This document shows, piece by piece, positions 25,254 through 33,807 of a stretch of DNA of 48,337 nucleotides. The notes beneath the pieces were generated by a model that ran no database searches, was not told the DNA's origin, and saw only the letters and a program-made list of their open reading frames with translations. Source of the DNA: an uncultured Reyranella sp. (GTDB lineage: Bacteria > Pseudomonadota > Alphaproteobacteria > Reyranellales > Reyranellaceae); assembly GCA_937915145.1 (NCBI GenBank), contig CALDNT010000035.1, positions 1 through 48,337 of the forward strand, read 5' to 3'. The translations under genes were made by a program, and so were the position numbers. The first letter of the stretch is position 1. Every line of letters starts with the position of its first letter.

Positions 25254-25658
25254 CTAACTCTTGGGCGTAAAAACACGCCTGCAGGCGTTGATGGAACTGG
25301 TCATTTGGAATGGGCGGGCTCCGCTGCCCGGATCGAACGTTAGGTAGAACTTTCTGTTCTTGTCGTCTTTGCCGACAACTTTTCCAGAACCGTCGGGCTG
25401 CAACGCCTTCAAATCGAGAGCGAATGAACGGTTCGGTGCTTGGCTCGTACTCGAATAAGTGAGCGTGTTCCCCTTTATGTCGACCTGCCCGTCATCCTGC
25501 GCGATCCATTCCGGATCGGGAAACTGACCGCCGGCGCAGTACGGCGACATGCCATTCTCTAATGAGGAAACGGCACCCCACGTCGCGTCTGCCGCGCCGG
25601 AGATGTGAGAAGCACCCGCCAGCCCGATCAAAGTCGTGAGAAACAGTCCAGACCTCAT
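25254..25658 (-). CDS. small secreted uncharacterised protein
   Basis: 134 residues. MRSGLFLTTLIGLAGASHISGAADA is a likely Sec signal peptide. The mature part has two cysteines (in SPYCAGG and NACRRVF) that could form a disulfide, several short beta-prone strands (GQVDIKGNTLTYSS; KFYLTFDPGSG), and no recognised motif. It may be a periplasmic beta-rich protein. It is transcribed away from the toxin-like gene that begins 287 bp upstream of its start. I do not recognise a family. Confidence 0.7.
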   Translation of the reverse strand: MRSGLFLTTLIGLAGASHISGAADATWGAVSSLENGMSPYCAGGQFPDPEWIAQDDGQVDIKGNTLTYSSTSQAPNRSFALDLKALQPDGSGKVVGKDDKNRKFYLTFDPGSGARPFQMTSSINACRRVFTPKS

Positions 25659-25812
25659 TTGCCGCCTCCCAGGATCGCGGTTGTCTTATGACTGCACTCC
25701 GAAACACACCGATCCGTCAATGACTTGCACTTGATCTCTTCCTCTTCCTGTTATCCGCCACGACATCCCCCCGCACCGCATCCAGCGGCGGAATAGTATA
25801 TTTTCGGAACTA

Positions 25813-25818
25813 TTGACA
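25813..25818 (+). promoter_or_regulatory. possible -35 box TTGACA upstream of the toxin-like gene
   Basis: A perfect TTGACA; a -10 box at 16-18 bp is not obvious. An AATAGT/ACTATT inverted repeat (about 25793-25813) abuts it and could be an operator. Weak evidence, noted because it precedes the stacked hairpins at 25832-25926. Confidence 0.3.
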
Positions 25819-25831
25819 AATTGAACAGGAA

Positions 25832-25873
25832 TAGGCTAAGAAAAAGCCTACTATGGCGGATCGCGTGTCCGCC
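25832..25873 (+). other. two small hairpins in the leader of the toxin-like gene
   Basis: TAGGCT/AGCCTA (25832-25837 with 25845-25850) and GGCGGA/TCCGCC (25855-25860 with 25868-25873) are consecutive short stem-loops between the putative promoter and the terminator at 25879. They resemble a structured leader or a short terminated RNA. Confidence 0.5.
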
Positions 25874-25878
25874 CCTCC

Positions 25879-25926
25879 AGCCCGCCCGGCGCTCCCTCAA
25901 TCGAGGAGCGCGCGGCGGGCTTTTTC
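25879..25926 (+). terminator. intrinsic terminator immediately upstream of the toxin-like gene
   Basis: Stem AGCCCGCC/GGCGGGCT plus GCGCTCC/GGAGCGC, separated by a 2-nt internal mismatch, with a 9-nt loop and a TTTTT tract at 25921-25925. It ends only 19 bp before the ATG of the 712-residue gene, leaving just the ribosome site between them. It is either the end of an upstream transcript or an attenuator for this gene. Confidence 0.85.
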
Positions 25927-25944
25927 GTGCCTGCGGAGAACTTC

Positions 25945-28083
25945 ATGGGAATGATCAAACTGGACGGGCTGCCGGTCGAGCAGCCCGCGGCGGAGCCGTG
26001 GCCGCCCCTCTCGGACAACGGCGACGAGTACACGATCCGCGTCGACGAGATGTTCGCGCGCCAGCTCGACAATGCGTTTGCGGGCCACGTGCGCGGCCTG
26101 CTGCATGATCCCGAGACCGGGGTCGCGGCCCGGACCGGCGAGGTGGCGCTCGAGGCCATCGCCGCCGCCCTGCCGGCGCTCGATGAACTGAAGAACCGCA
26201 CGCTGTCCCAGGCCGTTGGGCCGCGGCAGCGCAGCATGCTGGAACCGCTGATCGACACCCGGCTCGACCGGGCGGCCGGCACGCTGGGCCGACTGGCGCA
26301 TCGGGCTACAGTGGAAGTGGACGATGCCAGCGTCGCCGATCGTATCGCCGGCCTAAAACAGGACGCGGCGACGGCGTGGCAGGACCCGGCCTACCTGCAC
26401 CAGCTCGGCCGGACCGCGGTCGATGAACTGCGCTACCAGGGCGAACGCCACGGTTGGGATCCGGCCGAGACGGACGCGCGGGTCCGCACCGGCCTCTCCG
26501 ATCTCTATGTCGGCGCTGTCGAAACCGCGATCGACCAGAACGATCTCGATGGTGCTGCGGCTCTTTACGATCACGCTCGCCCGGTCATTGATCCCGAACG
26601 CCAGACCGTAGTCGACCGCCGCTTCGTCGGGGCCCGCGAGGCCGCCCTCTATCGCGACGTCGACCGCGACCTGGCCGGCATCCCGATCGAGCCGGCGGGA
26701 CCGCCCGGCGCCGAGGTCTTCGCGGAACGCGCTGCCGAGCTCACGCCCGAGGATGCGAACGACGAGGTGTGTGCCCGCATCGGCCAGGTCGCCAACTTCG
26801 CCCAGCGCCGCGCCGAACGGCAGTGGGAAAAGCAACAGTCGGAGGCAGGTGTCGCCGCGCTCGACTGGATCGGGAAGAACCCGCAAGCCTCCGTGGCCAC
26901 ACTGCCGCCGGACATCGGCGACTGGCTGGCGCCCGACCAGTGGCGCGGGCTGGAAGCACTGCAGGTCGAAGGCCGGCTAAAGACTAACGGCGACCTCTTC
27001 GAGCGCCTCGACCGCCAGATGGTCTATGAGCCCGACAGGTTCGCCGCCCTCGACCTCGACCGCTATCGCCTGTCGCTCGACCACGAAGATCGAGCGCGCT
27101 TCGCCAGCGCGCAAAAGGCAATCGCCGACGGCAGGCTCGACCCCCGCTACGTACGCTACGACTGGCTGCGGCGCGGGATCGACCGGACGCTCAAGACTCA
27201 GGGCATCGACAGCGATGGCCCCGACGCAGTGCAGGTCCGCGCCGACGCGCGCGACCGGCTAAAAAGCTTCGAGACGATCGAAGGCCGCGTCCCGGTCGTT
27301 GGTGACCTCGACGATATCGCCCGTCGGGCGATCGACACCGTGGTTCCGCAAGACGCCTGGACTGGTTCGGACGAAAACATTCCGGCCGAGGATCGATCCT
27401 CGACACCGGATATCCCGCTCGATGAAGAGCGCCTGCCCTCGCCAGCCGACAACAACGTCCATCAGGTATCGGCTCATCCTGCGATGCCGGACGCCATGTC
27501 GGCCGAAGGCGGCACGATGCCCCCATACGCCGCCGATCCGAACATCATTCGTGTCGCAGGAGGCGGCAACTCCTCGCGCAGGGGAGGTGGCGGGCGCTCC
27601 GTTACACCGATCGAGGAGATGCGGCGGGCGAACTTCCAATCGACGCTCAAAGCCTTAAGAGAACTCGAACCGAACAACCGCGAATTGACGTACGTCGCCC
27701 CGCGCGACTGGGTGCCCAGAGAACACGACGTCGCCCGGGTACAGGAAGAACTCAGCCGCGCAAGAGCAAGAGCTGCCGGTGAAACGAGTGCAGTTCCCAT
27801 CGGCGAATATGCTGGAGAGTCGATCTCGGCTGGATCGCCGGGCCGACGAGTCACGAGCGAGGAAAGGCGCGAAGTCGATCGTATAGGGTCCGAGCAAGGA
27901 TGCCATTCCTGTGGAGCTACGGGTTCTGGCACACTGTTGAAACGCTGGGTACCGGATCATCAGCCTCCAACGGCATTGATTCGACAAGGACAGGCGCAAC
28001 GCCTGTATCCGCAGTGCATTAGCTGTAGTCGCCGGCAAGGTGGCGAAGTAAACAATCTCAAGCGGGAAAGGAACCGTGAATGA
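25945..28083 (+). CDS. 712-residue polymorphic-toxin-like protein: phage internal-protein-like N-terminus plus C-terminal HNH-type nuclease module
   Basis: The start is ATG 25945 with GGAG six bases upstream. Residues about 15-400 are helical and resemble internal virion/ejection proteins of tailed phages: LLHDPETGVAARTGEVALEAIAAALPALDELKN, repeated Asp/Arg-rich helices, and alternating QRRAERQWEKQQ segments. The middle (about 470-545) is Pro/Asp-rich and ends in a glycine/serine linker (GGGNSSRRGGGG). The last 63 residues hold C653-x2-C656, D671-H672 (WVPDHQPP) and C691-x2-C694 (YPQCISC), an HNH/treble-clef zinc nuclease pattern typical of toxin C-termini. Its stop overlaps the next gene's ATG by ATGA. 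No other phage structural genes are nearby. Function as a DNase toxin is inferred, not shown. Confidence 0.75.
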   Translation: MGMIKLDGLPVEQPAAEPWPPLSDNGDEYTIRVDEMFARQLDNAFAGHVRGLLHDPETGVAARTGEVALEAIAAALPALDELKNRTLSQAVGPRQRSMLEPLIDTRLDRAAGTLGRLAHRATVEVDDASVADRIAGLKQDAATAWQDPAYLHQLGRTAVDELRYQGERHGWDPAETDARVRTGLSDLYVGAVETAIDQNDLDGAAALYDHARPVIDPERQTVVDRRFVGAREAALYRDVDRDLAGIPIEPAGPPGAEVFAERAAELTPEDANDEVCARIGQVANFAQRRAERQWEKQQSEAGVAALDWIGKNPQASVATLPPDIGDWLAPDQWRGLEALQVEGRLKTNGDLFERLDRQMVYEPDRFAALDLDRYRLSLDHEDRARFASAQKAIADGRLDPRYVRYDWLRRGIDRTLKTQGIDSDGPDAVQVRADARDRLKSFETIEGRVPVVGDLDDIARRAIDTVVPQDAWTGSDENIPAEDRSSTPDIPLDEERLPSPADNNVHQVSAHPAMPDAMSAEGGTMPPYAADPNIIRVAGGGNSSRRGGGGRSVTPIEEMRRANFQSTLKALRELEPNNRELTYVAPRDWVPREHDVARVQEELSRARARAAGETSAVPIGEYAGESISAGSPGRRVTSEERREVDRIGSEQGCHSCGATGSGTLLKRWVPDHQPPTALIRQGQAQRLYPQCISCSRRQGGEVNNLKRERNRE

Positions 28084-28448
28084 TACGGAAAGCTCAATTT
28101 ACGCCTCAGAACGCGCAGGTCGTAATTGTCGATCCGAAGGGCAAGATTGTTGTTCCCAAGTGGACTCGAGATGCTGCTTTCGTCTGGACGGATACTTGTA
28201 TCTTTTTCGGTTGCCGCCCGGATATCGAGGGCGACACGATGCTTACGCTGGGGGACATGCGCGAGGTGGACCCGGGCACGCCGCCGGTGTTGCAGGTCAA
28301 GCTCAAGACCCCTTCACGCAAGATCGCTTTGGAATCGATTGACATACAGACCATCCTTGAGGCTGACGTTTCTGGTCAGGAGACGCTGGTTCGCATCTGG
28401 GCAAACCATCCAATGTCGCCGGACAACGTGATCGTCGGATTCGAATAG
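28080..28448 (+). CDS. 122-residue candidate immunity protein
   Basis: It starts at ATG 28080, overlapping the stop of the toxin-like gene (ATGA), so it is translationally coupled to it. It has no signal peptide or membrane segment and is beta-rich: NAQVVIVDPKGKIVVPKW, FVWTDTCIFFGCRP, PVLQVKLKTPSRKIAL and QETLVRIWANHP. The size, cytosolic nature and position directly behind a C-terminal nuclease module are what is expected of a cognate immunity protein. I do not recognise a family. The role rests on gene context only. Confidence 0.6.
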   Translation: MIRKAQFTPQNAQVVIVDPKGKIVVPKWTRDAAFVWTDTCIFFGCRPDIEGDTMLTLGDMREVDPGTPPVLQVKLKTPSRKIALESIDIQTILEADVSGQETLVRIWANHPMSPDNVIVGFE

Positions 28449-28853
28449 GCCTGCGCCCGGTCTACCGGACCGTTTTCAAAGTTGGCTTGCCCAAGCCCGA
28501 CCTGCCCTCCCAAAGGAAGGAGCGCAGCAGACCATGACCATGCCCCGCCCGGCGCGCCCGCCGGGTCAACTCCTTCGAGGACAAGGGGCCGTCCCGCGGT
28601 CTTGAGCCGTGAGTAGCAAGCACAAGGCTGCCTCCGCCGATGACTGTCCGGCAGGTGGGGTGGACCGAGGCGCGAGCAACGCGTCCGAGAACTGAGGCGT
28701 GACGGTCGTCTGCGGCTGCCCGAGGTGGGGCCGCAGGGTCAGATTCTGCTCGATGCCACAGGTGGGCGCTCAGCCTGTGTCACAACATTTGTCTCAATCT
28801 GGTGTGACACCTTTGGGTGTGACAGCCGTCGGGCGGGCGCCGGAAGTGCCGCC
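28449..28853. other. 405-bp stretch without a supported gene, between the immunity candidate and hemA
   Basis: No frame here has convincing coding character on either strand. The right part contains three TGTGACA heptamers, two direct (28803-28809 and 28818-28824, 15 bp apart) and one inverted (28778-28784), just beyond the 3' end of hemA. The left part is rich in short direct and inverted GC motifs and could be the degraded remains of further toxin or immunity cassettes. I cannot support a named feature. Confidence 0.5.
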
Positions 28854-30089
28854 CTATTCGGCGGCGGCGCGGCGGCCGAGGCCGCCCTGCAGGCCCAGCG
28901 TCTGCCAGACGTCCTGCAGGGCCACGACCAGTCGGGTCATGTCGTCGTCGCCGTGCAGCGGCGTCGGCGTGAGCCGCAGCCGCTCGGTGCCGCGCGGCAC
29001 GGTGGGATAATTGATTGGCTGGACGTAGATAGCGTGGCGATCGAGCAGCAGGTCGCTGGCCTGCTTGCAGAGTGCGGCATCGCCCACCGACACCGGCACG
29101 ATGTGGGTGGTCGAGGGCATCACCGGCAGGCCGGCGGCGGCGAGGCGGCGTTTTAGCGTCGCGGCGCGCTCCTGCTGGCGGCTGCGCAGCTCGGGATGGG
29201 CGCTGACATGGCGCACGCTGGCGAGTGCCGCCGCGGCGATGGCGGGCGGCATCGACGTCGAGAAGATGAAGCCCGCGCCGCAGGAGCGCACGAAATCGAC
29301 CGTCGCCTCGCTCGAGGCGATGTAGCCGCCGACCACGCCGAATGCCTTGGCGAGCGTGCCCTGCACGATGTCGACCTTGCCCAGCACGCCGTCGCGTTCG
29401 GCCACGCCGGCGCCGCGCGGCCCGTACATGCCCACCGCGTGGACCTCGTCGAGGTAGGCGAGCGCGCCATGGCGGTGGGCCACGTCGCAGATCTCGCCGA
29501 TCGGCGAGACGTCGCCGTCCATCGAATAGACCGATTCGAAGGCCACGATCTTGGGCCGCGCCGGATCGGCGGCGGCCAGCAGTTCCTCGAGGTGGGCGAC
29601 GTCGTTGTGACGGAAGATGCGGCGCACCGCGCCGGAGTGGCGGATGCCGGCGATCATCGAGGCGTGGTTGAAGGCGTCGGAATAGATCTCGCAGCCCGGC
29701 AGCATTGCGCCCAACGTCTGCAGCGTGGTCTCGTTGGCGACGTAACCCGAGGTGAACACCAGGGCGGCCTGCTTGGCGTGCAGGCGGGCGAGTTCGCGCT
29801 CGAGCGCCACATGCAGGGTGTTGGTGCCGGAGATGTTGCGGGTGCCGCCGGCGCCGGAGCCCTGGGCGCCGATGGCGGCCGTCATGGCCTCGATCACCAC
29901 CGGGTGCTGGCCCATGGCGAGATAGTCGTTGGAGCACCACACCGTGACGTCGCGCGGCGCCTCGCCGTCGCGGTGCAGGCGGGCGCGCGGAAAGGCGCCG
30001 ACGATCCGCTCCAGCTCGGCGAACACGCGATAGCGGCCCTCGTCCTGCAGTCGGGCGAGGTGGCCGGAGAAAAACGCCTCATAGTCCAT
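28854..30089 (-). CDS. hemA: 5-aminolevulinate synthase
   Basis: 411 residues from ATG at 30089 (MDYEAFFSGHLARLQDEGRYRVF), the standard ALAS start; the frame is open further upstream but without a typical start. Landmarks are WCSNDYLAMGQHP, GAGGTRNISGTN, YSDAFNHASMI, the PLP-binding lysine in GTLAKAFGVVGGYIA, and SCGAGFIFSTSMPP. It condenses glycine and succinyl-CoA to aminolevulinate for haem, bacteriochlorophyll or B12. This C4 route is typical of alphaproteobacteria. An FNR/FixK-type box lies at 30163-30176. The preceding membrane-protein gene on the same strand ends 119 bp upstream. Confidence 0.97.
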   Translation of the reverse strand: MDYEAFFSGHLARLQDEGRYRVFAELERIVGAFPRARLHRDGEAPRDVTVWCSNDYLAMGQHPVVIEAMTAAIGAQGSGAGGTRNISGTNTLHVALERELARLHAKQAALVFTSGYVANETTLQTLGAMLPGCEIYSDAFNHASMIAGIRHSGAVRRIFRHNDVAHLEELLAAADPARPKIVAFESVYSMDGDVSPIGEICDVAHRHGALAYLDEVHAVGMYGPRGAGVAERDGVLGKVDIVQGTLAKAFGVVGGYIASSEATVDFVRSCGAGFIFSTSMPPAIAAAALASVRHVSAHPELRSRQQERAATLKRRLAAAGLPVMPSTTHIVPVSVGDAALCKQASDLLLDRHAIYVQPINYPTVPRGTERLRLTPTPLHGDDDMTRLVVALQDVWQTLGLQGGLGRRAAAE

Positions 30090-30162
30090 CAAACTGGCTC
30101 TCCCCGTCCGATCATAGTCGGATCGCCGGCCGGCAGTAGGGGGATTTTGGTCGCGGCCGGCC

Positions 30163-30176
30163 TTGATCCGGCTCAA
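30163..30176 (-). promoter_or_regulatory. FNR/FixK-type binding box upstream of hemA
   Basis: On the hemA strand the site reads TTGAGCCGGATCAA, matching TTGA-N6-TCAA. It lies about 74-87 bp before the hemA start. Oxygen control of hemA by FnrL, FixK or AadR is known in Rhodobacter and Rhodopseudomonas, so a similar regulation is plausible here. Confidence 0.6.
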
Positions 30177-30208
30177 ATTGCCGCCTCCGGCACGAGAAAA
30201 AAGCCGAT

Positions 30209-30553
30209 TCAGGGGATCAGGACGCCGATCACGGCCGCACTCAGGAACAGCGAGACCGAGAGCAGGGGCAGCGCCCCCAGCCACCTGATCTGGCCGGGCA
30301 GGCCGTCCCAGTGGCGCAGCGTCGGGACGGCGGCCCAGATCGCGAACAACAGGCCGATCAACCAGAACAGGAAGGCGATCGGCAGCGCGGCGTTGGCCAG
30401 ATCGGCGGTCGTGGTGGCGATGCCGACACCGATCGCCGCCGGCGGCAGCGATGACGCGAACAGGGCAACCGCCCAGATCGCCCGGGTCCGGATGCGCTGC
30501 GCCGTGCCGTGGGGGGCCGTGACGGCGGGCGGCGTCCCGTCGGGCTGGGACAA
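30209..30553 (-). CDS. small membrane protein with three transmembrane segments
   Basis: 114 residues with three hydrophobic helices (AIWAVALFASSLPPAAIGVGIA, ALPIAFLFWLIGLLFAIWA, LGALPLLSVSLFLSAAVIGVLI). It starts at ATG 30553, 13 bp after the stop of the upstream aminotransferase gene on the same strand, so the two may be cotranscribed. The N-terminus is polar and probably cytoplasmic. There is no recognised domain; composition and coding character suggest a real gene of unknown role. Confidence 0.65.
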   Translation of the reverse strand: MSQPDGTPPAVTAPHGTAQRIRTRAIWAVALFASSLPPAAIGVGIATTTADLANAALPIAFLFWLIGLLFAIWAAVPTLRHWDGLPGQIRWLGALPLLSVSLFLSAAVIGVLIP

Positions 30554-30566
30554 GCGGCGTGCCCCC

Positions 30567-31979
30567 TCAGCCCTTGAAATGGCCTTCCGACTTGAGCTCG
30601 GCCAACGCGGCGTCGAACGACTGGCGCAGGCGGCCGAACAGGTCTCCGAGTTCGGCCTCGTTGATGATCAGCGGCGGGCAGATCGCGACGCGGTCGCCCA
30701 TGTTGCGGACGAACAGGCCTCGGGCGATCGCGTGGTTGTAGACCTTGGTGCCGGCGACGCCGATGGCGCCGAGTTCGAACGATGCCTTGGTCTTCTTGTC
30801 GGCGACGATCTCGATGGCGCCCATCATGCCGGCGCTCATCGCCTCGCCGACCAGCGGATGGTCAGCGAACGACTGGATGTGCTTGCGGAACACCGGCGTC
30901 AGGCGCTTGGCGTGGCCGAACAGGTCGGTCTCGTCGTAGATCTTCTGCGCCTCCAGCGCGACCGCGGCGGCAACCGGATGGCCGGAGTAGGTGAAGCCAT
31001 GGCCCCAGGTGCCGATCCTGTCGCTCTCGCTCATCAGCGCCTGGTAGACCTTTTCGTTGATCATCACCGCCGAGATCGGCAGGAACGACGCCGACAGCGC
31101 CTTGGCGCAGGTCAGGATGTCCGGCTTGATGTTCATGGTCTGGCTGCCCCAGACGTTGCCGGTGCGCCCGAAGCCGCAGATCACCTCGTCGGCGATGAAC
31201 AGCATGTCGTACTTGGTGCAGACCGCCTGGATCTTCTCGTAGTAGCCCTTGGGCGGCACGATCACGCCGCCGGCGCCCATCACCGGTTCGGCGATCATCG
31301 CCGCGACCTCGTCGGCGCCGCCCTCCTTGACGATCAGCTCCTCGAGCTCCTGGGCGCAGCGGGTGGCGAACTGCTCCTCGGTCTCGCCGTCCTTGCCGAA
31401 GCGGTAGAAGTGCGGGCAGCCGGTATGGACGATGCCCTGGATCGGCAGGTCGAACGAGCGGTGGTTCACCGGCAGGCCGGTCAGGCTGCCGGCGGCCACG
31501 GTGATGCCGTGATAGCCCTTGAGGCGGCCGACGATCTTCTTCTTCTTCGGGCGGCCGAGCGAGTTGTTCATGTACCACACCATCTTGACGACGGTGTCGT
31601 TGGCCTCCGAGCCGGAGTTGGCGAAGAACACCTTCGACATCGGCACCGGCGCCATGGACTTGAGCTTTTCCGCCAGGTTGATGGCGGGCTCGTGGCTGCG
31701 GTTGTTGAAGGCGTGATAGAACGGCAGCTGCTTCATCTGCTCGTAGGCCACCGTCGCCAGCCGCTCGTTGCTGAAGCCCAGCGCCGCCGACCACAGGCCG
31801 GCCATGCCCTCGATGTATTCCTTGCCGTCGTCGTCCATCACATAGACGCCACGGCCGCGCACGATGGTCAGGGGGCCGGTCTGCTCGTGCTTCTTGAAGT
31901 TCGTGTAGGGGTGCAGATGGTGGGCGATGTCGCGCGAGGCATTGGAATTGCCGCGAAAACTGCGTGAAACGTCGTTCAT
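30567..31979 (-). CDS. class III PLP-dependent aminotransferase
   Basis: 470 residues from ATG at 31979 (MNDVSRSFRGNSNASRD). It is a fold-type I aminotransferase of the omega/diamine class: FFANSGSEANDTVVKMVWY, LIVKEGGADEVAAMIAEPVMGAGGVI, LFIADEVICGFGRTGNVWG and the PLP lysine in LTCAKALSASFLP. The family acts on omega-amino acids, beta-alanine, GABA or aromatic amines, often with pyruvate as acceptor. It is divergent from the peptide-type ABC transporter operon (198 bp between starts), which suggests its amine donor may come from the imported compound. Confidence 0.88.
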   Translation of the reverse strand: MNDVSRSFRGNSNASRDIAHHLHPYTNFKKHEQTGPLTIVRGRGVYVMDDDGKEYIEGMAGLWSAALGFSNERLATVAYEQMKQLPFYHAFNNRSHEPAINLAEKLKSMAPVPMSKVFFANSGSEANDTVVKMVWYMNNSLGRPKKKKIVGRLKGYHGITVAAGSLTGLPVNHRSFDLPIQGIVHTGCPHFYRFGKDGETEEQFATRCAQELEELIVKEGGADEVAAMIAEPVMGAGGVIVPPKGYYEKIQAVCTKYDMLFIADEVICGFGRTGNVWGSQTMNIKPDILTCAKALSASFLPISAVMINEKVYQALMSESDRIGTWGHGFTYSGHPVAAAVALEAQKIYDETDLFGHAKRLTPVFRKHIQSFADHPLVGEAMSAGMMGAIEIVADKKTKASFELGAIGVAGTKVYNHAIARGLFVRNMGDRVAICPPLIINEAELGDLFGRLRQSFDAALAELKSEGHFKG

Positions 31980-32177
31980 GGCCGCACCCATCCAAATGCT
32001 GTGTGGCGGCCACATTAGCCCGCTTCAGGCCTATGTCCATCCTATGTGACCATGCAAATTTCTTGTGCAATTGACGGGTGTCCGGCGCCGGTGCACCGTA
32101 CCCGCCATATGTGTCCGCGCTTGGTCCGATCGGGGGGGCCAACCGGCGGGCGGGCCGCATCCACAATGAGGTTACAG

Positions 32178-33791
32178 ATGACAATCAGTCTCCGGCATTC
32201 CTTCGCGCTGACCGCGGTCATGTGCGCGGGACTTTCGATGGCGACCGCTGCCGACGCCAAGACCTTCAAATGGGCCAACTCGGGCGACGTCAGCTCGATG
32301 GATCCCTATGCCCGTCAGGAGACCTTTCTCCTGACCTTCAACTCGAACATCTACGAGCCGCTGATCCGCCGCGACAAGGACCTGAAGCTCGAGCCGGCGC
32401 TGGCGACCAAGTGGGGCCAGAGCGACCCGACGACCTGGTTCTTCGACATCCGCCCCAACGTGAAGTTCCACGACGGGACGCCGCTCACCGCCGACGACGT
32501 GGTGTTTTCGCTCAACCGGGCCAACGGTCCCGGCTCGAACATGGGCAGCAACTTCGTCTCGGTGAAGGAGATCAAGAAGGTCGGCGACTCGCGTGTCGAA
32601 GTCACGACCAAGTACCCGGACCCGCTGCTTGCCGACAAGTGGGCGGCGCTGGGTATCATGTCGAAGGCATGGGCCGAGAAGAACAACGCCCAGAACTCCG
32701 CCGACATGACCAAGAGCGAGGAGAACTTCGCCACCCGCAACGCCATGGGCACCGGCCCGTTCATGCTCAAGGAACGCCGGGCCGGCGAAAAGACCGTCCT
32801 GGTCAACAATCCAAACTGGTGGGACAAGCCAACCCACAATCTGACCGAGGTGATCTTCACGCCGGTGTCCAATCCCGCGACCCGCGTGGCGGCGCTCAAG
32901 GCCGGCGACATCGACATGACCTACGAGGTTCCGCCGGCGGATACCGAGAGCCTCAAGAAGGAAGCCAACGTCAAGGTTCTGGAAGGGCCTGAGACGCGCG
33001 TCGTCTTCCTCGGCTTCGACCAGGAACGGCCCGAGCTTCTCGAGTCGAACGTCAAGGGCAAGAACCCGTTCAAGGACAAGCGCGTGCGCGAAGCCATCCA
33101 TCGCTCGATCGACGTCGATGCGATCAAGCGTACCGTGATGCGTGGCCAGTCGTTCCCGACCAATCTGATGGTGGCGCCGGGCATCAATGGCTACAACAAG
33201 AGCCTCGACAAGCGGCCGGCGCTGCTCAAGCCGGAGGAAGCCAAGAAGATGCTCGCCGACGCGGGCTACCCCAACGGCTTCGAAGTCGGCCTCGACTGCC
33301 CCAACGACCGCTATGTCAACGACGAGAAGATCTGCCAGGCCGTGGTGGCGATGCTGGCCAAGATCGGCGTCAAGGTGAACCTGCTGGCGCAGACGCGCAG
33401 CAAGTACTTCGCCAAGATCCTGCGCAAGTCGGATCTCAAGCCGGGCGAGACCAGCTTCTACATGCTGGGCTGGTCGCCGGCGCAGACCTATGACGTGCAC
33501 AATGTGTTCGAGGCGCTGATCCAGACACCGAACCCGGCGACGAAGAAGGGCCAGTTCAACGCCGGTGGCTACTCGAACCCCAAGCTCGATGCGCTCGCCG
33601 ACAAGATCGAACAGGAGACCGACAAGGCCAAGCGTGATGCCATGATCGCCGAGGCCACCAAGCTCTATGTCGACGACTTCGGCTATATTCCCCTGCATCA
33701 GCAGGCGGTGGTGTGGGCGGCACGCAAGAACATCGATCTCGTGCAGCCAGCCGACAACAGCTTCCCGCTGCGCTTCGTGACGGTGAAGTAG
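32178..33791 (+). CDS. peptide-type ABC transporter substrate-binding protein (SBP_bac_5)
   Basis: 537 residues from ATG 32178, with GAGG six bases upstream. A Sec signal peptide (SLRHSFALTAVMCAGLSMATAADA) is followed by the Opp/Dpp-type type II binding fold, with conserved WFFDIRPNVKFHDGTPLTADDVVFSL near residue 90-115 and GTGPFML. It would capture oligopeptides or similar solutes in the periplasm. It is the first gene of a complete transporter operon. A large intercistronic hairpin separates it from the permease genes, which could favour higher expression of this protein over the membrane parts. Confidence 0.94.
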   Translation: MTISLRHSFALTAVMCAGLSMATAADAKTFKWANSGDVSSMDPYARQETFLLTFNSNIYEPLIRRDKDLKLEPALATKWGQSDPTTWFFDIRPNVKFHDGTPLTADDVVFSLNRANGPGSNMGSNFVSVKEIKKVGDSRVEVTTKYPDPLLADKWAALGIMSKAWAEKNNAQNSADMTKSEENFATRNAMGTGPFMLKERRAGEKTVLVNNPNWWDKPTHNLTEVIFTPVSNPATRVAALKAGDIDMTYEVPPADTESLKKEANVKVLEGPETRVVFLGFDQERPELLESNVKGKNPFKDKRVREAIHRSIDVDAIKRTVMRGQSFPTNLMVAPGINGYNKSLDKRPALLKPEEAKKMLADAGYPNGFEVGLDCPNDRYVNDEKICQAVVAMLAKIGVKVNLLAQTRSKYFAKILRKSDLKPGETSFYMLGWSPAQTYDVHNVFEALIQTPNPATKKGQFNAGGYSNPKLDALADKIEQETDKAKRDAMIAEATKLYVDDFGYIPLHQQAVVWAARKNIDLVQPADNSFPLRFVTVK

Positions 33792-33807
33792 CCGTCCATA
33801 GATCGCC

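Noticed and set aside
25800-28853. Prophage remnant around the toxin-like gene
   Set aside because: Apart from the phage-like N-terminus of one protein there is no integrase, attachment-site repeat, or other structural, lysis or packaging gene.
29196-31967. 923-codon plus-strand open frame
   Set aside because: It is antisense to hemA, the small membrane protein and the aminotransferase, all well-supported genes; its translation is His/Asp/Arg/Ala-rich, typical of reverse frames in GC-rich DNA.
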